A stretch of DNA of 64,000 bases from Collybiopsis luxurians FD-317 M1 (Eukaryota > Basidiomycota > Agaricomycetes > Agaricales > Omphalotaceae), in assembly GCA_000827265.1 (NCBI GenBank), contig KN834763.1:558001-622000 (forward strand), in the 5' to 3' direction. Under the pieces are notes generated by a model. It had not been told where the DNA came from, searched no databases, and worked only from the letters and a program-made list of their open reading frames with translations. This document shows positions 12,180 to 22,900 of this stretch, in pieces. Numbering within the stretch: the first letter of the stretch is position 1; the number at the start of each line of letters is the position of its first letter. A program made the translations under genes and the position numbers.

Positions 12180-14045
12180 ATGTCGGTCTCTCTCGTCTCC
12201 AATGCCTATCTCGACGACGCCTCCTCCAAAATCAGGTCCAAGCCTGTGCCTTGGGAGGTATTTAGATTTAATATACATTTATTTTTCTCCAATCACCCTT
12301 CACTATTAGGCTTACCAACGAGCGGATCTGGTCACCTCGGAAGAACTGGCGTTAATGAAGAAGATAGATAGACAATCCAAGGCCAAAACAGAAGCTCTAT
12401 TGCTCAATGATGGTCCCACTTATGCCCTACTATACCTACGTCTTCTCAAGAAACTTCAACGCTTGGATACAATGCAGTATATTCTTATTCTAATTGCCGA
12501 TGCCTTGGCTGGTCCGTCTCTTTCTCGATATCTCAGGGAATTCATCCGCTTATGACGCACTCCAGATCATGACGAACGGATTCCGTTGTTTGCTCGAGCA
12601 GCAGAAAGTGATCCAGAACTTCCCTATGGACCTTTGACAAGGCATGCGCATCTAGATGGGTTGATTACCCTTCCGCTAATATCAGCATAGAGCCCTCGAT
12701 ATGCAGGATGAATTCATGCAGCTCAAGGCAGCTCAAATTCTCACTGTCCTGCTTTGGTTCGACCGTTTCTGTTTTCCTCATTTGTCCACCTCCTGAGTCA
12801 TTGATCTAGCGCCGAACCTCGTCCATTATCTCCTTCACAGTTACACCAATTCCTCGGAACCTTAGCAACGATGGTCCAGAGCAGCTCCTCGAATAAGCAT
12901 GATGTTGGTGTGCAATGTTTGGAAGCGTTGCTTGCTCGTCCAGAGTGCCGGCAAGCGGTATGGGCCAATCCAGGAATCATCGCGGGGTACGTCCGCTCTT
13001 ATTGAATAATCTGTACACTGGGCTCATGTTGATTGATAGGTTAGTCGAGATCCTGAAACACAAACAAGGACCTCAGATGTGCTATCAAGTTGCATTCTGT
13101 TTCTGGCTTCTCACGTTTGAGCAGAATATCGCAGAGGCGATTAACAAGTCAGTAAATAAAGCTCATCGATCGTGGTAACATGTGCTTATCACGGTCCTTT
13201 GTCCTTTGTTCGTAGGAAGTTCGATATTATCCCCTTGCTCACCGACGTCGCGCAAAACGCCGTGAAGGAGAAAGTTATTCGCGTCATAGTAGCCACCTTC
13301 CGAGTGAGGCTCCAACTTCTTTACTCCTTTCACAAACATTCTCATCGAGAAGTAGAACCTGGTCTCCAAAGCACCTAGCGCCAATCTCCCCGCCATGTTA
13401 GTTGCTCAGTTACTACCCTACGCCAAGAATCTCTGTGGGCGAAAATGGACGGACGAAGATATCGTTGAAGATGTCCAGTATTTGCGTGATGAGCTTTCCG
13501 CCAATTTCCAAAGTCTTACGTATGCCCTTAGTGCCTCAGAGAACCTTCCATCTTGTGACCTGACCTTATTTACCTTCAAAGGACGTACGATGAATATACC
13601 TCAGAGCTGGCTTCCGGTCATTTATCATGGACACCGGTACACGAGTCTGATGACTTTTGGAAAGAGAACGCTGTAAAGCTCAACGAGAAGGATTTCGGGC
13701 AGCTGAAGTATGTAGGATTACTTGGATTCTCCTGGACGTCCTTACCCTATCTTTTTCAGGGAGCTACTCCAGCTTATAGAGACTTCCCAAGACCCTGTCG
13801 TCCTTGCTGTGGCCGTACATGATGTCGGCCAGTACGTCAAGCACTATGAGCGCGGAAAAAAGTTTGTAATCTTGATTCTCTTCGGGTATCTATTCCTTGA
13901 CGATTCATGATACACTAGGATCATCAACGACCTTGGTGCAAAGCGACGTGTTATGGAGCTCATGTCTCATTCGGACTCAGACGTTCGGTATAGAGCGCTG
14001 ATATCGGTGCAGCAGCTCGTCAGTCAGCCTTGGATAGCTGCTTGA
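12180..14045 (+). CDS. VMA13: V-type proton ATPase subunit H
   Basis: Regulatory subunit of the V1 sector; it couples V1 to Vo and inhibits free V1, so it governs vacuolar acidification. The reading covers about ten exons and is typical of the armadillo-like helical H subunit. It includes [13 protein letters not shown] near the N-terminus, [18 protein letters not shown], the mid-protein [16 protein letters not shown] and [22 protein letters not shown], and the C-terminal [19 protein letters not shown] then ALISVQQLV. Early exons are 12180-12257, 12310-12511, 12566-12641 and 12691-12756. The intron 12642-12690 has a GC donor (AAG/GCATGC), the only way to keep frame there; the intron at 12512 uses GTCCGT. 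Divergent from mL46, 52 bases apart. Confidence 0.95.
12642..12690 (+). other. GC-AG intron in VMA13
   Basis: Removing these 49 bases joins ACA-AG to A-GCC-CTC and continues the H-subunit reading (PLTR to ALDMQDEF). No GT donor nearby keeps frame. Confidence 0.75.
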
Positions 14046-14318
14046 TATTTCGTCGCCCATCGTTATTGATAACCATGTTTAATTATGGACTCAGCTTTAA
14101 TTTCGCATAAATGTCATTTTCCTAGTTTCATCCTACTATCCGAGCCGCGAATAATCTTAGGTACAATAATAATATACCACTCGCTGACCAGGACTTTTCG
14201 ATAATTTCATATGTTACGAGCTCGTACACTCAATTGCATACATTGACGTCATCCATTATATCCTCTCAAGCCAGACTCCCTAAATTTCTTGGTCTCAGTT
14301 TACTTTCTAACCCCGAGC

Positions 14319-16163
14319 ATGGATCCTACCAATAAACCCAAAGGACCTTCCCCTCACTATTCCCTCTATCAGCGGGAAGTGTTCAAACAAGGAGGTGTCG
14401 AGGGCAAACGTGTGTAGTAGTAGAACTAACACTCAAGTCTTCTGAACTGACTCCACCACAGTACCGCATTTCTCTGTACATCCCGATGAGCTAGTCGAAT
14501 CTACCAAGAAAAAACTAAGCGACAGAGGATACTTTTACGCCAACTCGAACGCAGGTCTAGGATGGACTGATAGAGCTAATCGGTACGCGTGGATATGTGA
14601 ACGACCCCGTATCTCGCTCAACAGTGGTTCCTCTCTATTCAGAGAGGCATTCTATAGATGGCGAATAATCCCGAGGATACTCGTCGATACTAACGTACGA
14701 GATCTATCCAGTGTGTCTCCATCCAGTGTCCGTGAAATTGGAGTTCATTCGGATTATAGTCGAGCTTTTTGGGCACCGGATCCCAGCTCCGATTCTCCTC
14801 GCTCCGATCGGAATCAACAAGTTGTATTCTCCTGAAGGCGAGCTCGTGCCTGCAAGAATCGCAGGTGAACTGGGTCTGCCTGTGTGTGTCTCTTACAATT
14901 GTTAAGGTTTGCCACTTTTGGTCTGACGCGTGCCTGCTTCGATTTCCCCTTAGTTCTGTCTATCCACGGCATCTTCCAACCCAATTGAAGATGTCGCGTC
15001 TGCGAATGATGCCGGTGCTCTTTCTGAAGCGGGTAGAGAAAATCACTGCCAAATCCGTGCCGGGAGCAAAGCAAAGGCGCCTCGTTTCTTCCAGTTGTAC
15101 ATGGGTCATGACGATGATGTTGTAAGGCTACAGCTTCCGTGTATTCACTCTAACTCTCATCGATTTCCGACAATTATCAGACAGTCAATCTCTTGGAACG
15201 CGCTTTCAAAAGTGGATTCGACGTCTGTATGCTTACTGTTGACACCTGGCAGCTGGGATGGCGACCCACCGATATCAATCTAGCCAATTATATGTCAGTA
15301 CCTATGGTGGATATCTGAATGTGTATTCATCGGACTCACTTCTTGCCCTTCGTGTAGATTCTACTATCCTCCCGGCACCACTGGAAATGAAGTCGGAGCT
15401 TCCGACCCCGTTTTTATGCGAAAATACGGAGATGAGCTGAAGCACTGTGACTCGGGGAAATGGGTGGATTCCATTTGGCATGGAAAGGCACATACATGGC
15501 AGAAGATTCCATGGTTGATCAACCAGGTTCGTGTTCTTCCAGTGGAGTTTTGTACATGCCTCGACTTTACTGCTTTCAGTGGAAGAGAATCTCAGGCGGT
15601 CGCCCATTCGTTCTGAAAGGAATTCAAAGCGCAGAAGACGCCCGAAAGGCGTATGAAATCGGATGCGAGGGTATCGTAGTCACTAATCATGCCGGGAGAC
15701 AAATAGATGGTGCTGTCGGCAGCTTGGAAGTTTTGCCTGAGATCGTTGATGCTGTTGGAGACAGTAGGTTGCCTGCACTTTAACCAAAATAGTCGGATGT
15801 TGACATTATGGTTCAAGAAATGAAAATCATCTTTGACTCTGGCATACGGACTGGTTCAGATGTATTCAAAGCAATCGCACTAGGTGCGCATGCCGTTGAA
15901 GTCGGAAGGTTGTACGTCTGGGGCATGGCACATGAAGGCGAAGGTGGATGTAGGCACGTAATGAAGTCCCTCTTGGCGGTGAGTATTATCAATCTGCGTC
16001 ACGCTCGACTCAATATTCATGGGTTCTTGTCCTCTTCATCAAGGATTTGGATATTACCATGACCGTCGCGGGCTACCCTTCGATCACTCGGGACGTCAAT
16101 CGCAATGCCCTAAAGTATAACGAAAGTGGGGTGTATCCGAGAGGTGAACACGCGAAATTGTAG
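14319..16163 (+). CDS. Peroxisomal FMN-dependent 2-hydroxy-acid oxidase (lactate/glycolate oxidase family)
   Basis: Oxidises an (S)-2-hydroxy acid such as lactate or glycolate with FMN. The gene has many exons and the frame can be followed to the stop, giving about 500 residues. Family landmarks in order are [41 protein letters not shown], the FMN-binding lysine strand PFVLKGI, the catalytic His/Arg motif TNHAGRQ, and the phosphate-binding [16 protein letters not shown], then GAHAVEVGR. The His motif usually reads NHG-(A/G)-RQ; here the residue after His is Ala. The protein ends in Ala-Lys-Leu, a peroxisomal PTS1. A 57-base in-frame stretch at 15015-15071 may be an unspliced-looking intron (see findings). 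The overall TIM-barrel family is firm; the substrate is not. Confidence 0.88.
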
Positions 16164-16174
16164 CCTTAGATTGA
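16149..16174 (+). repeat. 26-base direct repeat, copy 1 (over the oxidase stop codon)
   Basis: Starts in the last codons of the oxidase gene and runs past the stop. It is repeated at 16261-16286 with a single mismatch. Confidence 0.85.
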
Positions 16175-16260
16175 CTATAGTTATGTGATAATTGTGTGTC
16201 CTTGAACTCTGCTAGTTTATCCTACTCAGGTTTAAACCGCTCACCCCTCGCTGTCTCTCG

Positions 16261-16286
16261 CACGCGAAATTGTAACCTTAGATTGA
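16261..16286 (+). repeat. 26-base direct repeat, copy 2
   Basis: Non-coding copy 112 bases downstream of copy 1, differing at one base (the stop codon TAG reads TAA here). Confidence 0.85.
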
Positions 16287-16883
16287 ATGACTAAATATAT
16301 GTAAAAGCCGGTATCATAACTTTTCAATGTACAATACTTAAATCGGTTCTCGCTTCGAGAACGAGCGCTTATATTTGGATATGTCAAGTAAATAGACGCC
16401 AAATTCAGTCGCAAGTGCCTTTGTAAACTCCATTGCACCGTTTCAACCTGTGCTCTCACCTGGAACCGAGTGATCAAAGTAGATAGAATTCAGAAAGGTA
16501 CTATCAGTAAGAGCACCGATATCCACGAAACATAATGGAGTCGATAATCCCCGGTCTGGCAAATCCATCTTTCCGCGCCAGTTGTCCGGGCCAGAAAATA
16601 GCCCAATCTTCGGAAAGCTGTAGATGGTTTCGTTTTCTCAACGGCCATCGCTGCCGTGATACTCGCGTTGATGTGATGGAACAAAATATAAAACCGGATT
16701 GACATTGACAGATACTTCAAGCAATGACGAAAGAGTTCCTGGGTCTCGAGACCGAGAAAGGTCCACGTTCGTCCAATGCCATCGCGGGTCTAGCTAAATC
16801 GGGTTCCGATGCGTTGTAACTATCGAACGTTATTTATGCCATTGACAATGAGAACCACGTTGGACGGCCGACGGCGGCCAAGG

Positions 16884-16891
16884 TATAAATA
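16884..16891 (+). promoter_or_regulatory. TATA box of the phytase gene
   Basis: TATAAATA. It lies only 16 bases before an ATG at 16900 but 43 bases before the ATG at 16927. Since transcription normally begins about 30 bases after a TATA box, it favours 16927 as the start codon. Confidence 0.65.
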
Positions 16892-16926
16892 CAGCGGTCA
16901 TGCGCACCCGAATTTTTGACGCGACG

Positions 16927-19132
16927 ATGTTCCTCCTCTCCGCTTTCGTCTCGGCGGCTCTTGCCTCCCAAGTCAACGCTGCAGCTGCTGGAAAAGCCTC
17001 CTCTGCTGGCAAAGCTTCCACGTTCGCAGGGGCGACATCTACCTTCCAATTTCCTCCAGCAGATGCAATCGCGACTGCATCTCTGGTCGACAGTTTCTTC
17101 CCTGACGCGTCTGAAGTCGGTTTTCCAGGTGCCACCCCCAGTAGGTCCCTGTGCCTGCGTCAGCAGAACGGAAAATGCTGATTCTGTTTTATTCTTGTAG
17201 CTGGAGACGAGGCCGAATCTGTCGCAACTGCTCCTGCAATAGCCCCAGTCGATGCCTACTTCCCCCTCGTCAGGCCTGACACGTCTGACAACAAGGGAAA
17301 ATCTTTCGATGTTGTTGATTCATGGGCAAACTTGTCACCAATGCAGTCCCTGGATCCCAACTCGTTTGGGTTGGGAAGCGCATCTGAACAGATCCCGGAG
17401 CAATGCACACTCAACCAAGTGTTCCTCCTCCATCGACATGGTGCAAGATATCCCACTGGCGGCTCTTCACCAGCAGTGTTTGCTGCTGCCATTAACGCCG
17501 CGGCTGGCAATCGTACCCTCGTCGCTACAGGACCCCTCGATTTCCTGAATACCTGGACCTATAAACTGGGCGCTGAAATTTTGAGTATGTCGTAAACTTC
17601 TACACTTCTTAGGGCATCTACACTAACGGGTACTCTAGCTCCTTTCGGGCGCGAACAATTGTACGTAGTTTCTGCTTTCGTTGATGTAGTCTGACAGGTG
17701 CATATGGGCTTCAAGGTTTGAACTGGGTGTTGGTTTCCGAGTCAAATATGGTAATGTAATCTGTTGGGTGTTCACGCCTCAGTCCATCTGACTTTCCAAT
17801 CAAGGGGATCTGTTGAAGAACTTCACTGGCCTGCCTGTTTGGCGTACAACTTCCGAAGGTCAGTCTAAAATTTCATTGCGTGACCGCGTTGTTGATAGAG
17901 ACGGTGTCAACCTGTGTCAACAGAGCGCATGGTAGACTCCGCGTGAGTACACATCTTTTGTTGATGCTGTATGTGACAAGTTGATTACCCTGTTGTTTAG
18001 CCTACACTTTGCTGCCGGATTCTTTGGCGTCCAATCTTACCAGAGCGACTATCATCAACTTATAGAGATTGAATCAAGCGGATTCAATACTACCTTGGCC
18101 CCTTACGACAACTGTCCAAACGCGAACAATGCAATCGAAGACATAGGTGTAAACGCTACCACAATATGGGCGAATGTGTACCTTAAAGACGCCCAAAAAC
18201 GACTTCAGGCTCACCTTCCGGGCTTTAATCTTACTATTTTTGATGTGTTAGCGATGCAGACGCTCTGCCCTTACGAGGTAGGTTATTTCGACCAAAGGAA
18301 AGTGATATGACGGTTTGTAATACTTAAATCTGATAGACTGTTGCGCTTGGTTACTCTGCTTTCTGCGACCTCTTTACCGAGGAAGAATGGAGAGGATTTG
18401 CATATAGCATCGGTAAGCGTTCGGTTATAGATGAGATTCTCTACCGATTCCCCTACAAATGATTTTTTAGACTTAGGCTTCTGGTACACTAATGGACCTG
18501 GAAATCCGGCCGTCAGCGCTCAAGGGATTGGTTGGGTGCACGAGCTTGTCTCTCGTCTTACACAGACCCGAATCACGACGTTCGATTCTACTGTCAACAA
18601 AACCATTGTCAGTAGCAACATCACCTTCCCCCTTAACCAGCCCATTTTTGTCGATGCCTCTCATGATACGGTAATCACGGCCATTCTGACTGCCATGAAC
18701 TTTACGAATCTTGCTGCTGGAGGGCCCCTACCCCTAACGCACATTCCCAAAGATCGGGTCCGTGTTTTTCTGTGAAATTTTACTCAAATCCTGTTCTAAC
18801 TGTTGACTCGATCCCATTAGACCTACATTGTCCAAGAACTGGCGCCGTTCGGATCACGCCTCGTGGGCCAAGTATTGGATTGCGAAAAGTCTGGCGCGCC
18901 TAGTCACATCCGATGGATCCTGAACGACGCGGTTCTTCCCCAAACTGGAATTGGCAAATGCAAATATGACTCCAATGGTCTCTGTGAACTCGATACTTTC
19001 ATTGCTGGTATGAAGCAACGCATTGAAGAAGTCGACTTCCAGTTTGACTGCTTCGCGAACTATACTTTCACGTTGGAAGGCGATACCATCACGACTGGTC
19101 AGTTTCCCCAGAATAGGAAACACCAGAATTAA
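16927..19132 (+). CDS. Secreted histidine acid phosphatase / phytase
   Basis: Hydrolyses phosphomonoesters, probably phytate, outside the cell. The gene has about nine exons and codes roughly 560 residues. From the ATG at 16927 the protein opens with a clean signal peptide (MFLLSAFVSAALAS). A Ala/Ser-rich stretch follows, then the catalytic RHGARYP (about 17432-17452; phospho-histidine site). Downstream are LTPFGREQL/FELGVGFR, SEERMVDSALHFAAGFFGV, and the proton-donor motif ASHDTVI (about 18655-18675). Numerous N-glycosylation sites and paired cysteines fit the secreted phytase fold. An upstream ATG at 16900 would add nine charged residues before the signal peptide and sits too near the TATA box. 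Basidiomycete phytases of this type are usually 6-phytases; that is inference. Confidence 0.93.
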
Positions 19133-19951
19133 TGCCTCTTCTGTATAAAAACCACAAATATGATGTGCTTCTGCTACGTACTTCTTCGTGTACTTCTGCT
19201 CATCTTCTCGAAAATAATGACAATTCGATGCTTTTCCAGTAGCTGCGAAAGAAACAAATAGCGTCATATTCCTCTTGGGTTGAGCTCTCCGAGTTATGTA
19301 AACGTTGGGAACCCGCCATTTTTTACTATCATCTCCACACTCCAGAATGCCAGCGCTGCCACACTAGTCCAGTACAACCTTGCCCGAATCATTCACGTCG
19401 TTGTCGGAACATCAGGAGATATGGTTGCGCCATTAAGGAGAGCCGCTTGAAGAAAACGACGGCGACCACCTGATCAGAGTCCATCCTTTCCTTAACGACA
19501 AGGGGAAAATTTGGGTTTTAGGTGACATCCAGGGTGATATTAACGAAGAACATGCCAGAGGACTACTGGAAGGAGTGTTTAATGACCGGCGGTTTCTTTC
19601 ACGGGACCGCTGCTGCATTTCATTTCCGGTAGCGCCATGTACATCATACCATAAATTGTTGAATGGGCGAACTGAAGTCATGTTTCCAGAAAGTAGAAGA
19701 ACAGAATAAAAATTCGAAATCCTAGACTACTGGCTGCCCTTTATGGACAAATCATGGAAAGAAGTAATAGATAGGGATACCATTAGATGAGAGAGGACTC
19801 CAGAAGCATATACTTGGTAAAACGAGTGTGGGGTAATAAAGTCCAAGCAGAACAGAAACAGTTTAAGGAGTGGCTACGACTCGGGTCCTAGGTATAGCTA
19901 TGTACATCCGATGAAAATTTTGACAGAAAGGAAGAGAAGAACGCATTATAA
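19133..19951. other. Intergenic region between convergent phytase and EDE1 genes
   Basis: 819 bases between two stop codons. It contains an open stretch on the plus strand at 19437-19709 with no ATG start, following a shorter open stretch in another frame (about 19310-19450). Neither is recognised. They may be remains of a lost gene or chance. Confidence 0.5.
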
Positions 19952-22900
19952 TTATGGTTGGCCGAGGAGGCTGTTCAGTGCCCGGGGAACATCGTACGCG
20001 TATTTTTCTAGTGCCGCTACAGCCTGGGAACGACTGAAGCCCATGGCGGTAAGCTGCTTCACGGCCTCGACGTCGTCGTCAACAGCGGGCGTATTTGTTC
20101 TTTCTGGTTCCTCAGCCGGAGGAGTAAGGAACTGAGAGGGAGGTGGCGGGGGTACTGCTTCCTGTTTCTTCTTCTTTCCAAAAGGTAGTCGAAGCTAAAA
20201 GAATCGCGATTAGATAATAAAAATACACAGGTAAAGACTTACACTTAGTTTAGAATGTCTGGCTGGTGGATTTTTCTCCTTCTCATGCCCATCCTTTGAC
20301 GATGCGGTGGAAGGTCTAGGTTTTGGAGAACCAGTTCGGACCGGAGGGGACCTTTGTCGAAGAGGCGGGGAGACTGATCGAGTTACGCTAGATTGCGAGG
20401 GAGAAGAGGTTGTAACCGGGAACGCTTTTTGTGTAGGAGATTCAGGAGCCTTGGCAGCCACCGCTGGTACTGGTGATGGTACCGGAATCGGACGGGGAGT
20501 GGGAGTGGAGGAAGCCTGAGTAGCAGGTGCATCCAGCTGTATTGCCGGGCCGGAAGTGTCAAATCCGGCGAAGACTTCATCAAAACTTGGACCTGTAGCC
20601 GCGGAGGGAGCCGTAGCAGGTGTGGCAGACGGAGGCGACGAAGATGTACCTACGTTGGGCAGAAAGGTTGAAACAGGTCTAACTGCAGAGGAAGCGGTAT
20701 TCCGGCTACTCGGGGGAGTGACAAACAAGCTATCAAACCCATCTGATCCATCCGTAGTTGCAGACGGTATTCCGTTAGATGCAGGAGGGAAGGAGGAAGC
20801 AGCATCTGCGGCTTTGGCAGAGCCAAAATCAAAGTTATCATCAAAAGCGGCGTCAAAAGAGAATCGGGACGCGGAAGTGGGGGCAGCAGAAGAGGAGGTG
20901 CCGGTGGGACCATTTGAAGAGATTTTGTTCATTGCTTCATCGAAAGCGTTGACACCTGCCTCAGTTGGAGATGCGACGTAAGAAGTGGTAGGCTCGGTGC
21001 CGATTGTGGCGTCAGTCTTTACGGGCAAACCGAAAGCATCTATTTCTTCAGCAGGTGCTGGTTGACCGTTGGGAGTACTAACACCAAAGATTTCGTCGAA
21101 TGACGCTGTCTTAGCTTGTCCATTCGCCACTGGCGCATCAGCAGACTTGGCCTCAGGTTCTGCGATATCAGTTGATTTTGCTTTGAGGGTTGCAAGAGGA
21201 ACTTCATCCTCTTCATCGCTACTATCCGACTCCTCCACCTCAACTTCCCTTAGCGGTGCGCCAAGATCCGTCTCATGAACCTCGTTTGAAGTGAATTCGC
21301 CAGGCATGCGACTGGGGGTTGATAACGTTTCAACGGTGGCGGGAGTCGGAGTAGATGTGGAAGCGTTGACATCAGGGAACACGCTGTTCAGCATTTCCTC
21401 CGTCGATTGGCGGTTTGGACTGCCAGCGTCAGCGGTCGTGGGAGGAGTGGTGAATTCCTCGGTGTGGGCAGTCGTAGGAGTCATTGGGGATTGTTCATAC
21501 ACTTCAAAAGACGCAGGAACAGGCTTGGGGGTTTGATTGCCGAACTCCAATCCATTAGCGTCTTCCGAAGTAGCAGGAGCAACCGGAGCTTCGAAAGCTT
21601 GAGAGAAACCGAATGGATCATCAAGTTGGACCTCCGCCGCCTTCTCTGCGCTACCATTGAGGACAGATGGACTAGGGACAGCGGCATTGCTAAACGGTAA
21701 AAATGGGGACTGGGGACGAGGGCTGGAGGAGTCAGATTTGGCCAGTCGTTCGAATGGATTATTGCTTTTGCCGGCGGGAGAACCGATTTCGGGAGTGAGC
21801 GGTAACGCATGGGCTGCAGCAAAGGTTACCGAATCTTCAGATGTAGTGCGGTCCGGAGGAGTTGGTTCAGAAACTGCAGGCTCAGCGACAGCAGGGGGGA
21901 TGACTGGTATAGAATTCGTGACTCTTTCCAACTCGGCCTCTACTTCTTCCTTCTCCTGGGCAGCCGCAGCCGCAGCCGCCTGAGCTTCTGCAAGTTCCTT
22001 CTCAACTTTGATTCGTTCTGCTTCCTTCGAGCTAAGCTGTTTCTTGGCAATAGCTAAAAGGCCCTTCTGCTGTTTGGCTTCCTTCTTAGCCTTCTCAATT
22101 TCTGCCTTCAAAGTTTCAATCTGCTGGCTGGCCTCGAAAGCCTTTCGATTGAGCTCTCTAACCTCCTCCTTGTCCCTCAAGAAAGAGCCTTCTATCTCGG
22201 ACTTTTCGACTCGCATTGCACTCAGATCACTTTCGGCAGTTATAAGCTCGGTCCTCGATTTTTCAATTTCAGCAGTCTGGGTGGCGTGACGCTCTTTCAA
22301 CGCGTCCAACAATTTCGTCTCGGTTTCATATGCAGCTTTCGCGGAAGACAGCTGCGTTTGGAGAGCGGAAAGCTGAGCAGCTTGGTTCGCGAGTGTCTGC
22401 TCTACGCTGACGCGTTCATTCTTGGTCGTCGCGAGGGATTTATTTGTCGAATTGAGCTGATTTTGGGTATTACCAATTTCTGCAGATTGATCCTCCAGCG
22501 GATGGGACTTTGCTGTGTTCGCATGCTCGTCGTCGTCGCCGAGAAGATCCTTGGAAGCTGTGATAGAATCAGCAACCCGGAGTTTGACGTAAATTGATCA
22601 ATCTTACCCGAGGAAGTAAATGGATCTTGTGAAGCAGAAGGCGACGCAAATATCGAGGGTGACGCAAAGTTGGACGGAGATGCAAAGGTCGACGATTGTT
22701 GAGTTTGCGAGCCAATGGCTTGCATCGGAACATTGAATGGTCCAGCAGACGGGGCAGCGGAGGGAGGCGGACTATCATCAAAAGAAAACAAGTCTTTCTG
22801 AAGTTCCGTGGCAGGAGCTTGTTGAGTCTGTTGGCCGGGAGGACTGAACGAAGACTGGGTTAAGCTAGCATTCGCCTGGCGCATGGATGGGGGAATCAAT

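Larger units (their letters stand above)
16164..16926. other. Intergenic region between oxidase and phytase genes
   Basis: 763 bases. It holds the second copy of the 26-base repeat and, at the right end, the TATA box of the phytase gene. A 76-codon minus-strand frame at 16490-16720 has no recognisable features and is probably chance. Confidence 0.6.

Noticed and set aside
16490..16720. 76-codon minus-strand frame upstream of phytase
   Set aside because: No domain, no promoter-like context of its own and no match in composition to neighbouring genes.
3606..19132. Secreted nutrient-scavenging cluster (S28 peptidase, S1 nuclease, phytase)
   Set aside because: Housekeeping genes separate them and no shared promoter motif was seen; co-location alone is weak evidence.
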